Position numbers and translations under genes: made by a program. From Cryptomeria japonica (Eukaryota > Streptophyta > Pinopsida > Cupressales > Cupressaceae), in the NCBI RefSeq assembly GCF_030272615.1, contig NC_081410.1, positions 284,145,957-284,209,956 on the forward strand: a DNA stretch of 64,000 nt, written 5' to 3'. Below the pieces are notes generated by a model. The model saw nothing but the letters and a program-made list of their open reading frames with translations. It did not search any database and was not told the DNA's origin. Numbering within the stretch: the first letter of the stretch is position 1; each line of letters opens with the position of its first letter. Shown piece after piece: positions 1 through 11,900 of this stretch.

Positions 1-1390
1 TTTTGGAGCTTATGCCTCAAAATCATCAGTTTTGAAGCATCAAAATTGGTGTTTGGAGGCACAGCAAGCTTTTGAGATACAGGTCCCTATTCTGGAGCCT
101 GTAGTGTCAAAACATGATTTTGATGCACATCGTGCTCTTAGAAACTCCTTTCAGAGCATGTGGCTTGAAAGCACTGGTTTCAAAACACCCAAATCAATGT
201 TTAAAGGCAAAACAAGGTTTCAAAATACAATTCCCAATTCTCAAGTTGATAGCATCAAAACACGATTTTGACAAACATCGTGTTCTTAGAACCTCATTCC
301 TGAGGTTGTGACTCAAAAGCCTCATTTTTGGAACATAAAAATTAGTGTTTGGAGTCACAAAAAGGTTTCGCGACACAAGTCCCAATTCCAAAGTGGGTAG
401 AGTCAAAATGCAATTTTGATGTACATCATGTTCTTAGAACCTAATTTTAGAGATTGTGCCTTGAAAGCCCCGATTTTGGCACATCAAAATCAATGTTTTG
501 AGGCAGAACAAGGTTTCAAGAAACAAGACCCTATTCCGGATCTAGTAGCATCAAAATTCCATTTTGACGCACATCATTCTTTGAGAAGCTCATTTCAAAG
601 CTTGTACCTCGAAAGACTCAGTTTTGGAGCATCAAAATCAATGTTTGGAGGCACAACAAGGTTTGAAGATGCAAGTCCCGATTCTAGAGTCAATAGCATC
701 AAAATCTGATTTTGGTGCACATCTTGCTCTTACAACCTCATTTCGAAGCATGTGCCTCAAAAGCCCTAGTTTTGGATCATGAAAATCAGTGTTTTGAGGC
801 ACAACAAGGTTTCAAGATGGAAGCCCCTATTTTAGAGCCAGTAGCATCAAAATTCAAGTTTGATGCACATTGTGCCCTTAGAACCCTATTTTAGAAATTT
901 TGCCTCAAAAGCCCCAGTTTTGGAGGATCAAAATCAATTTTTGGAGTCACAACAAAGTTTCAAGATGCAAGTCCCGATTATAGACTCAATAGCGTCAAAA
1001 TCTGATTTGGGTGCACATCGTGCTCTTAAAACCTCATTCGAAGCTTGTGTCTCAAAAGCCCCAAATTCAGAGCATTGGAATCAATGTTTTGAGGCACAAA
1101 AAGGTTTCAAGATGCAAGCCCCGATTCTAGAGCTAGTAGCATCATAATTTAATTTTGATGCACATTGTGCTCTTAGAACCTTGTTTCAGAAATTGGGCCT
1201 CAAAAGCCCCAATTTTGGAGCATCAAAATCGATGTTTGGAGGCACAACAAGGTTTCAAGATGCAAGTCTTGATTCTAGAGCTGGTAGCGTCAAAATTTGA
1301 TTTTGACACACATCGTGCTCTTAGAACCTTGTTTTGGAGCTTATGCCCCAAAATCATCGGTTTCGAAGCATCAAAATTGGTGTTTGGAGG

Positions 1391-2719
1391 CACAACAAGC
1401 TTTTGAGATGCAGGTCCCTATTCTGGAGCTTGTAGTGTCAAAACGTGATTTTGATGCACATCGTGCTCTTAGAAACTCCTTTCGGAGCATGTGGCTTGAA
1501 AGCACTGGTTTCAAAACACCCAAATCAATGTTTAAAGGCACAACAAGGTTTCAAGATACAATTCCCAATTCTCAAGCTGATAGCATCAAAACACGATTTT
1601 GACAAACCTCGTGTTCTTAGAACCTCATTCCGGAGGTTGTGACTCAAAAGCCTCATTTTTGGAACATAAAAATTAGTGTTTGGAGTCACAAAAGGTTTCG
1701 CGACACAAGTCCCAATTCCAGAGTGGGTAGAGTCAAAATGCAATTTTGATGTACATCATGTTCTTAGAACCTAATTTTAGAGATTGTGCCTTGAAATCCC
1801 CGATTTTGGCACATCAAAATCAATGATTTGAGGTACAACAAGGTTTCAAGAAACAAGTCCCTATTCTGGAGCCCGTAGCATCAAAATTCCATTTTGACAC
1901 ACATCATTCTTTGAGAAGCTCATTTCAAAGCTTGTACCTTGAAAGACTCAGTTTTGGAGCATCAAAATCAATGTTTGGAGGCACAACAAGGTTTCAAGAT
2001 GCAAGTCCCGATTCTAGAGTCAATAGCATCAAAATCTGATTTTAGTGCACATCGTGCTCTTACAAACTCAATTCGAAGCATGTGCCTCAAAAGCCCTGGT
2101 TTTGGATCATCAAAATTAGTGTTTTGAGGCACAACAAGGTTTCAGGATGGAAGCCCCTATTCTAGAGCCAGTAGCATCAAAATTCAAGTTTGATGCACAT
2201 TGTGCCCTTAGAACCCTATTTTAGAAATTGTGCCTCAAAAGCCCCAGTTTTGGAGGATCAAAATCGATTTTTGGAGTCACAACAAAGTTTCAAGATGCAA
2301 GTCCTGATTATAGACTCAATAGCATCAAAATCTGATTTGGGTGCACATCGTGCTCTTAAAACCTCATTCGAAGCTTGTGCCTCAAAAGCCCCAAATTTAG
2401 AGCATTGGAATCAATGTTTTGAGGCACAACTAGGTTTCAAGATGCAAGCCCCGATTCTAGAGCCATTAGCATCATAATTTAATTTTGATGCACATTGTGC
2501 TCTTAGAACCTTATTTCAAAAATTGGGCCTCAAAAGCCCCAATTTGGAGCATCAAAATCGATGTTTGGAGGCACAAGAAGGTTTCAAGATGCAAGTCTTG
2601 ATTCTGGAGCTGGTAGCGTCAAAATTTGATTTTGATGCACATCGTGCTCTTAGAACCTTGTTTTGGAGCTTATGCCCCAAAATCATCGGTTTCGAAGCAT
2701 CAAAATTGGTGTTTGGAGG
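1391..2719 (+). repeat. Representative complete HOR unit (monomers A to I)
   Basis: One full nine-monomer unit, with marker positions A 1391, B 1539, C 1687, D 1834, E 1982, F 2130, G 2278, H 2425 and I 2572, and the next A at 2720. Types are told apart by private words: A has GTGTCAAAAC, B has GGTTTCAAAACACCCAAATC, C has AGTGGGTAGAGTC, D has TTTTGGCACATC, G has GATTATAGA with GGAGTCAC. Each type matches its counterpart one unit away much better than it matches neighbouring monomers, which is the definition of a higher-order repeat. Confidence 0.9.
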
Positions 2720-2867
2720 CATAACAAGCTTTCGAAACGCAAGTCCCTATTCTGGAGCCTGTAGTGTCAAAACATGATTTTGATGCACATCGTGCTCTTA
2801 GAAACTCATTTTGGAGCATGTGGCTAGAAAGCACCAATTTCAAAACACCCAAATCAATTTTTAAAGG

Positions 2868-3430
2868 CACAACAAGGTTTCAAGACACAAGTCCCAATTC
2901 TTAAGCTGATAGCATCAAACATGATTTTGACAAACATGGTGTTCTTAGAACATCATTTTGGAGGTTGTGAATCAAAAGCCTCATTTTTGGAAAACAAAAA
3001 TAAGTGTTTGGAGGCACAACAAGGTTTCAAGATGCAAGCCCCTATTATAGAGCTAGTAGCATCAAAATTCAAGTTTGATGCACATTGTGCCCTTAGAACC
3101 CTTTTTAGAAATTGTACCTCAAATCGATTTTTGGAGTCACAACAATGCTTCAAGATGCAAGTCCCGATTATAGAGTCAATAGTGTCAAAATCTTATTTGG
3201 CGCACATCGTGCTCTTAAAACCTCATCCAAAGCTTGTGCCTCAAAAGCCCCAGATTCAAAGCATCAAAATCAATGTTTTGAGGCACAACAAGGTTTCAAG
3301 ATGCAAGCCTCGATTCTAGAGCCAGTAGTATCAAAATTTAATTTTGATGCACATTGTGCTCTTAGAACCCCATTTCAGAAATTGTGCCTCAAAAGCCCAA
3401 ATTTTGGAGCATCAAAATCAATGTTTGGAG
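2868..3430 (+). repeat. HOR unit with C-to-F fusion and F/G deletion
   Basis: This unit is only 860 bp between A markers (2720 to 3580). Monomer C changes into F within one monomer near 3000-3040: a C-type start with AATAAGTGTTTGG is followed by an F-type AGCCCCTATTATAGAG. This removes about three monomers. A further deletion of about 28 bp lies at the F/G boundary near 3108-3122. The pattern fits unequal recombination between non-equivalent monomers. Confidence 0.8.
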
Positions 3431-5879
3431 GCACAACAAGGTTTCAAGATGCAAGTCTTGATTCTGGAGCCGGTAGTGTCAAAATTTGATTTTGACACAA
3501 ATCATGCTCTTAGAACCTTGTTTTGGAGCTTATGCCTCAAAATCATCGGTTTCGAAGCAACAAAATTGGTGTTTGGAGGTACAACAAGCTTTCGAGATGC
3601 AAGTCCCTATTTCCAGAGCCTGTAGTGTCAAAACATGATTTTGACGCACATCGTGCTCTTAGAAACTCGTTTCAGAGCATGTGGCTCGAAAGCACCAGTT
3701 TCAAAACAGCCAAATCAATGTTTAAAGGCACAAAAAGGTTTCAAGACACAAGTCCCAATTCTCAAGCTGATAGCATCAAAACATGATTTTGACAAACATG
3801 GTGTCCTTAGAACCTCATTTTGAATGTTGTGACTCAAAAGCCTCATTTTTGGAACATAAAAATTAGTGTTTGGAGTCTCAACAAGGTTTCAAAACACAAG
3901 TCCCGATTCCAGAGTGGGTAGAGTCAAAATGCAATTTTGATGTACATCATGCTCTTAGAACCTCATTTCGGAGATTGTGCCTTCAAAGCCCTGATTTTGG
4001 CACATCAAAATCAATGTTTTGAGGCACAACAATGTTTCAAGAAAAAAGTCCCTATTCTGGAGCCAGTAGCATCAAAATTGCATTTTGACGCACAACATTC
4101 CTTGAGAAGCTCATTTAACAGCTTGTGCCTCGAAAGACTCAGTTTTTGAGCATCAAAATCAATGTTTGGAGGCACAACAAAGTTTCAAGATGCAAGTCCC
4201 GACTGTAGAGTCAATAGAATCAAAATCTAATTTTGGTGCACATCGTGCTCTTAGAACCTCATTTCAAAGCTTGTGCCTCAAAAGCCCTGGTTTCGAATCA
4301 TCAAAATCAGTGTTTTGAGGCACAACAAGGTTTCAAGATGCAAGCGCCTATTTTAAAGCCAGTAGCGTCAAAATTCAAGTTTGATGCACATTGTTCCCTT
4401 AGAACCCTATTTAGAAATTGTGTCTCAAAAGCCCCAGTTTTGGAGCATCAAAATAGGTTTTTGGAGTCACAATAAAGTTTCAAGATGCAAGTCCCGATTA
4501 TAGAGTCAATAGCTTCAAAATCTCAATTTGGCACACATCGTGATCTTAAAACCTCATTCAAAGATTGTGCCTCAAAAGCCCCAGATTCAAAGCATCAGAA
4601 TCAATGTTTTGAGGCACAACCAGGTTTCAAGATGCAAGCCCTGATTCTAGAGCTAGTAGTATAAAAATTTAATTTTGATGCACATTGTGCTCTTAGAAAC
4701 CCGTTTCAGAAATTATGCCTCAAAAGCCCCAATTTTGGAGCATCAAAATCGATGTTTGGAGGCACAACAAATTTTCAAGATGCAAGTCCTGATTCTGGAG
4801 CTGGTAGCTTCAAAATTTGATTTTGATGCACATCGTGCTCTTAGAACCTTGTTTTGGAGCTTATGCCTCAAAATCATTGGTTTCAAAGCATCAAAATTGG
4901 TGTTTGGAGGCACAATAAGCTTTCGAGATGAAAGTCCATATTCTAGAGCCTCTATTGTCAAAACATGATTTTGATGCACATCATGCTCTTAGAAACTCAT
5001 TTCAGAGCATGTGGCTCGAAAGCACCAGTTTCAAAATAGCCAAATCAATGTTTAAAGGCACAACAAGGTTTGAAGACACAAGTCCAAATTCTCAAAGCTA
5101 ATAGCATCAAAATATGATTTTGACAAATATGGTGTTCTTATAACCTCATTCTAGAGGTTGTGACTCAAAAGCCTCATTTTTGGAACATAAAAATTAGTGT
5201 TTGGAGTCACAAGTTTTCAAGACACAAGTCCTAATTCGACATTGGGTAGAGTCAAAATGCAATTTTGATGTACATCATGCTCTTAGAACCTAATTTCGGA
5301 GATTGTGCCTTCAAAGCCCTGATTTTGGCAGATCAAAATCAATGTTTTGAGGCACAACAAGGTTTCAAGAAACAAGTCCCTATTCTGAAGCCAGTAGCAT
5401 CAAAATTACATTTTAACACACATTATTCTTTGAGAAGCTCATTTCAAAGCTTGTTCCTTGAAAGACTCATTTTTGGAGCATCAAAGTCAATGTTTGCAGG
5501 CACAACAAAGTTTCAAGATGCAAGTCCCGATTCTATAGTCCATAGCATCAAAATCTGATTTTGGTGCACATCATGCTCTTAGAACCTCATTTCAAAGCTT
5601 GTGCCTCAAAAGCCCTGGTTTCAGATCATCAAAATCAGTGTTTTGAGGCACAACAAGGTTTCAAGATGCAAGCCCCTTTTCTAGAGCCAGTAGCATCAAA
5701 ATTCAAGTTTGATGCACATTGTGCCCTTAGAACCCTGTTTTAGAAATTGTGCCTCAAAAGCCCCAACTTTGGAGCATCAAAATCAATTTTTTGAGTCAGA
5801 ACAAAGTTTCAAGATGCAAGTCCCGATTATAGAGTCAATAGCATCAAAATCTGATTTTGGCGCACATTGTGCTCTTAAA

Positions 5880-5915
5880 ACCTCATTTGAAGCTTGTAGC
5901 ATCAAAATTTAATAT
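5880..5915 (+). repeat. Sub-monomer deletion between monomers G and H
   Basis: The A-to-A spacing here is 1240 (4911 to 6151), about 90 bp short. At 5890-5905 the end of G (GAAGCTTGT) runs directly into the middle of H (AGCATCAAAATTTAAT), so the start of H is missing. Confidence 0.75.
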
Positions 5916-7629
5916 TGATGCACATTGTGCTCGTAGAACCCTATTTCAGAAATTGTGCCTCAAAAGCCCCAATTTTGGAGAATCAAATTCGATGTTTGGA
6001 GGCACAACAAGGTTTCAAGATGGAAGTCCTGATTCTAGAGCCGATAGCGTCAAAATTTTATTTTGATGCACATCATGCTCTTAGAACCTTGTTTTGGAGC
6101 TTATGCCTCAAAATCATCAGTTTTGAAGCATCGAAATTAGTGTTTGGAGGCACAATAAGCTATCAAAATGCAAGTCCCTATTTTGGAGCCTGTAGTGTCA
6201 AAACATTATTTTGATGCACATCGTGCTCTTAGAAACTCATTTCAGAGCATGTGGCTTGAAAGCACCAATTTCAAAACACCCAAATCAATGTTTAAAGGCA
6301 CAACAAGGTTTCAAGATACAAGTGCCAATTCTCAAGCTGATAAAATCAAAACATGATTTTGACAAACATGGTGTTCTTAGAACCTCATTTCGGAGGTTGT
6401 GAATCAAAAGCTTCATTTTTGGAAAATAAAAATAACTATTTGGTGTCACAACAAGCTTTCAAGACACAAGTCCGAATTCCAGAGTGGGTAGAGTCAAAAT
6501 GCAATTTTGATGTACATCATGCACTTAGAACCTCATTTCGGAGATTGTGCCTTGAAAGCTCTGATTTTGGCACATCAAAATCAATGTTTTGAGGCACAAC
6601 AAGGTTTCAAGAAACAAGTCCCTATTCCAAAGCCAGTTGCATCAAAATTCCATTTTGACACACATCATTCTTTGAGAAGCTCATTTCAGAGCTTGTGCCT
6701 CGAAAGACTCAGTTTTGGAGCATCAAAATCAATGTTTGGAGGCACAACAAGGTTTCAAGATGCAAGTCCCAATTCTAGAGTCAATAGCATCAAAATCTGA
6801 TTTTCGTACACATTGTGCTCTTAGAACCTCATTTCAAAGCTTGTGCCTCAAAAGCCCTAGTTTTGGATCATCAAAATCTTTATTTTGAGGCAAAAATAGG
6901 TTTCAAGATGCAAGCCCCTATTCTAGAGCCAGTAGCATCAAAATTCAAGTTTGATGCACATTGCGCCCTTAGAACCCTGTTTTAGAAATTATGCCTCAAA
7001 AGCCCCAATTTTGGAGCATCAAAATCAATTTTTGGAGTCACAACAAAGTTTCAAGATGCAAGTTCCGATTATAGAGTCAATATCATCAAAATCTGATTTT
7101 GGCGAACATCATGCTCTTAAAACCTCATTCGAAGCTTGTGCCTCAAAAGCCCCAGATTCAGAGCATCATAATCAATGTTTTGAGGCACAACAAGGTTTCA
7201 AGATGCAGGCCCCAATTCTAGAGCCAGTAGCATCAAAAGTTAATTTTGATGCACATTGTGCTCTTAGAACCTTGTTTTAGAAATTGTGCCTTAAAAGCCC
7301 CAATTTTGGAGGATCAAAATTGATGTTTGGAGGCACAACAAGGTTTCAAGATGCAAGTCCTGATTCTGGTGTGGGTAGCATCAAAATGTTATTTTGACAC
7401 ACATCGTGCTCTTAGAACCATGTTTTGGAGCTTATGTCGCAAAATCATCCATTTCGAAGCATCAAAATTGGTGTTTGGAGTTACAACAAGCTTTCGAAAC
7501 GCAAGTCCCTATTCCGGAGCCTGTAGTGTCAAAACATGATTTTGATGCACATCGTCCTCTTAGAAACTTGTTTCAGAGCATGTGGCTCGAAAGCACCAGT
7601 TTCAAAACACCCAAATCAGTGTTTAAAGG

Positions 7630-8010
7630 CACAACAAGGTTTCAAGACACAAGTCCCAATTCTCAAGATGATAGCATCAAAACATGATTTTGACAAACAT
7701 GCTGTTCTTAGAACCTCATTTCAGAGGTTGTGAATCAAAAGACTCATTTCTGGAAAACAATAATAAGTGTTAGGAGTCACAACAATGTTTCAAGACACAA
7801 GTCCCAATTCCAGAGTGGGTAGAGTCAAAATACAATTTTGATGTACATCATGCTCTTAGAACCTCATTTCAGAGATTGTGCCTTGAAAACCCTGATTTAG
7901 GCACATCAAAATCAATGTGAGTTTTATGCACATCATTCTCTCAAAAACTCATTTTGGAGCATGTGGCTCAAAAGCACCAGTTTCGAAACATCCTAATCAA
8001 TGTTTAAAGG
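7630..8010 (+). repeat. 381-bp internal duplication (B-C-partial D), left arm
   Basis: Two B monomers lie 381 bp apart (markers 7630 and 8011). Monomer D breaks at about 7917 and is joined to the tail of an A monomer; B, C and a full D then follow again. An exactly equivalent junction with the same 381-bp spacing is present on the minus strand in the right arm. Confidence 0.85.
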
Positions 8011-8885
8011 CACAACAAGGTTTCAAGACACAAGTCCCAATTCTCAAGCTGATAGCATCAAAACATGATTTTGACAAACATGGTGTTCTTAGAACCTCAT
8101 TTCGGATGTTATGACTCAAAAGCCTCATTTTTGGAACATAAAAATTAGTGTTTGGAGTCACAATAAGGTTTCAAGACACAAGTCCCAATTCCAGAGTGGG
8201 TAGAGTCAAAATGCAATTTTGATGTACATCACGCTCTTAGAACCTCATTTCAAAGATTGTGCCTTGAAAGCCTTGATTTTGGCACATCAAAATCAATGTT
8301 TTGAGGCACAACAAGGTTTCAAGAAACAAGTCCCTATTCTGGAGCCAGTAGCGTCAAAATTTCATTTTGACACACATCATTCTTTGAGAAGCTCATTTCA
8401 GAGCTTGTGCCTTGAAAGACTCAGTTTTGGAGCATAAAAATTAATGTTTGGAGGCACAACAAGGTTTCAAGATGCAAGTCCCAATTCTAGAGTCAAGAGC
8501 ATCAAAATCTGATTTTGGTGCACATCATGCTCTTAGAACCTCATTTCAAAGCTTGTGCCTCAAAAGCCCTTGTTTCAGATCATCAAAATTAGTGTTTTGA
8601 GGCACAACAAGGTTTCAAGATGCAAGCCCCTATTATAGAGCCAGTAGCATCAAAATTCAAGTTTGATGCACATTGTGCTCTTAGAACCCTATTTCAGAAA
8701 TTGTACTTCAAAACCCCCAATTTTGGAGCATCAAAATCGATGTTTGGAGGCACAACAATGTTTCAAGATGCAAGTCCTGATTCTGGAGCCGATAGTGTCA
8801 AAATTTGATTTTGACGCACATCGTGCTCTTAGAACCTTGTTTTGGAGCTTATACCTCAAAATAATTGGTTTCGAAGCATCAAAAT

Positions 8886-8905
8886 GGGTGTTTCTAAAAT
8901 GAGGT
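8886..8905. other. Orientation switch within the satellite
   Basis: A plus-strand A monomer stops after TGGGTGTTT at 8893. The next bases, CTAAAATGAGG from 8894, are the reverse complement of a B monomer. No spacer and no other element lies between them, so the two arms meet directly. Confidence 0.9.
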
Positions 8906-11900
8906 TCTAAGAACACCATGTTTGTTAAAATCATGTTTTGATGGTATCAGCTTGAGAATAGTTACTTGTGTCTTGAAACCTTGTTGTGCCTTTAAACATT
9001 GATTTGGGAAACTGGTGCTTTCGAGCCACATGCTCCAAAATGAGTTTCTAAGAGCATGATGTGCATCAAAATCACGTTTTGACACTACAGGCTCCGGATT
9101 AGGGACTTGCATCTTGAAAGCTTGTTGTGCCTCCAAACAGCAATTTTGATGCTTTGAAATCAATGATTTTATTGCATAAGTTCCAAAAAAAGTTTTAAGA
9201 GCACGATGCGCGTCAAAATAAAATTGTGATGCTACTGGCTCCAAAATTAGGACTTGCATCTTGAAACCTTGTTGTGCCTCCAAACATCGATTTTGATGCT
9301 CCAAAATTGTGACTTTTGAGGCACAATTTCTGAAACAGGGATCTAAGAGCACAATGTGCATCAAAATTAATTTTTGATGCTACTGGCTCTAGAATCGGGG
9401 CTTGTATCTTGAAACCTTGTTGTGCCTTAAAACATTGATCCTGATGCTCTGAATCTGGGGCTTTTGAGGCACAAGCTTTTGATGAGGTTTTAAGAGCACG
9501 ATGTGCACCAGAAATCAGATGTTGATGCTATTGACTCTATAATCGGGACTTGCATCTTGAAACTTTGTTGTGACTCCAAAAATCAATTTTCATGCTCCAA
9601 AACTAGGGCTTTTGAGGCACAATTTCTAAAAGAGGGTTCTAAGGTTACAATGTGAATAAAACTTGAATTTTGATGATACTGGCTCTAGAGTAGGGGCTTG
9701 CATCTTGAAACCTTACTGTGCCTCAAAACCCTAATTTTGATGATACGAAACTAGGGATTTTGAGGCACAAGCTTCAGAATGAGGTTCTAAGAGCACGATG
9801 TGCACCAAAATCAGATCTTGATGCTATTGACTCTAGAATCGGGACTTGCATCTTGAAACCTTGTTGTTCCTCCAAACATTGATTTTGATGCTCCAAAACT
9901 GAGTTTTTTGAGGCACAAGCTCTTAAATGAGCTTGTCAAAGAATGATGTGCGTCAAAATGGAATTTTGATGCTACTGGCTCCCAAATAGGAAACTGTTTC
10001 TTGAAACCTTGTTGTGCCTCAAAACATTGATTTTGATGTGCCAAAATCAGGGCTTTCAAGGCACAATCTTTGACTTGTGCCTTGAAACCTTGTTGTGCCT
10101 TTAAAGATTGATTTGGGTGTTTTGAAACTGATGCTTTTGACCCACATGGTCCAAAAGGAGTTTTTAAGAGCACGATGTGCTTCAAAATCAAGTTTTGACA
10201 CTATAGGCTCCGGAATAGGGACTTGCGTCTCAAAGCTTGTTGTGCCTCCAAACACGAATTGTGATGCTTTGAAACTGATGATTTTGAGGCATAAGCTCCA
10301 AAACAAGGTTCTTAGAGCACGATGTGCATCAAAATCAAATTTTGACACTACTGGCTCTAGGATCAGGACTTGCATCTTGAAGCCTTGTTGTGCCTCCAAA
10401 CATCGATTTTGATGCTCCAAAGTTGAGGCTTTTGAGGCACAATTTCTCAAATAGGGTTCTAAGAGCACAATGTGCATAAAAATTAAATTTTGATGCTACT
10501 GGCACTAGAATCGGGGCTTGCATCTTGAAACCTTGTTGTAACTCAAAACATTGATTCTGATGCTCTGAATCTAGGGCTTTTCAGGCACAAGCTTCAAATG
10601 AGGTTTTAAGAGCACAATGTGCGCCAAAATCAGATTTTGACACTATTGACTCTATAACGGGCACTTGCATCTTGAAAGTTTGTTGTGACTCCAAAAATCA
10701 ATTTTGATGCTCCAAAACTGGGGCTTTTGATACAGAATTTCTAAAACAGGGTTCTAAGGGCACAATGTCATCAAACTTGAATTTTGATGCTACTGGCTCT
10801 ATAATAGGGGCTTGCATCTTGAAACCTTGTTGTGCCTCAAAACACTGATTTTGATGATCTGAAACCAGGGCTTTTGAGGCACAAGCTTCAAAATGAGGTT
10901 CTAAGAGCACGATGTGCATGAAAATCAAATTTTGATGCTATTGACTCTAGAATCGGGACTTGCATCTTGAAACCTTGTTGTGCCTCCAAACATTGATTTT
11001 GATGCTCCAAAACTGAGTCTTTCGAGGCACAAGCTTTGAAATGAGCTTCTCAAAGAATGATGTGTATGAAAATGGAATTTTGACGCTATTGGCTCTAGAA
11101 TAGGGACTTGTTTCTTGAAACCTTGTTGTGCCTGAAAACATTGATTTTGATGTGCCAAAATTAGGGCTTTCAAGGCACAATCTTCGAAATGAGGTTCTAA
11201 GAGCGTGATGTACATCAAAATGTCATTTTGACTCTTCCCACTCTGGAATTGGGACTTGTGTCTTGAAACCTTATTGTGACTCCAAACACTAATTTTTATG
11301 TTCCAAAAATGAGGCTTTTGAGTTATAACCTCCGAAATGAGGTTCTAAGAACACCATGTTTTTCAAAACCATGTTTTGATGCTATCAGCTTGAGAATTGG
11401 GACTTGTGTCTTGAAACCTTGTTGTTCCTTTAAACATTGATTTGGGTGTTTCAAAACTGGTGCTTTCAAGCCACATGCTCCAAAATGAGTTTCTAAGAGA
11501 ATGATGTGCATCAAAATCACATTGATTTTGATGTGCCTAAATCAGGGTTTTCAAGGCACAATCTCCGTAATGAGGTTCTAAGAGCATGATGTACATCAAA
11601 ATTGCATTTTGACTCTACCCACTCTGGAATTGGGACTTGTGTCTTGAAAAATTGTTGTGACTCCTAACACTTATTATTGTTTTCCAAAAATGAGGCTTTT
11701 GATTCACAACCTCCAAAATGAGGTTCTAAGAATAGCATGTTTGTCAAAATCATGTTTTGATGCTATCAGCTTGAGAATTGGGACTTGTGTCTTGAAACCT
11801 TGTTGTGCCTTTAAACATTGATTTGGGTGTTTTGAAACTGGTGCTTTCGAGCCACATGCTCCAAAACAAGTTTCTAAGAGCACAATGTGCATCAAAATCA

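Larger units (their letters stand above)
1..8893 (+). repeat. Satellite array, left arm (148-bp monomer, 9-mer HOR)
   Basis: About 60 tandem monomers of 147-148 bp. Each contains recognisable blocks such as GGAGGCACAACAAGGTTTCA and TTTTGATGCACATCGTGCTC. Nine monomer types repeat in a fixed order. The type-A marker (CACAACAAGC after GTTTGGAGG) falls at 60, 1391, 2720, 3580, 4911, 6151 and 7482. Complete units are therefore 1329-1331 bp, and shorter spacings mark deletions. The array already runs at position 1, so its left edge is outside the window. The monomer is not a multiple of three, so the many short open frames in it drift and stop; I see no coding function. Monomer length is close to one nucleosome, which suits a centromeric or heterochromatic satellite, but that role is inference. 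Confidence 0.95.
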
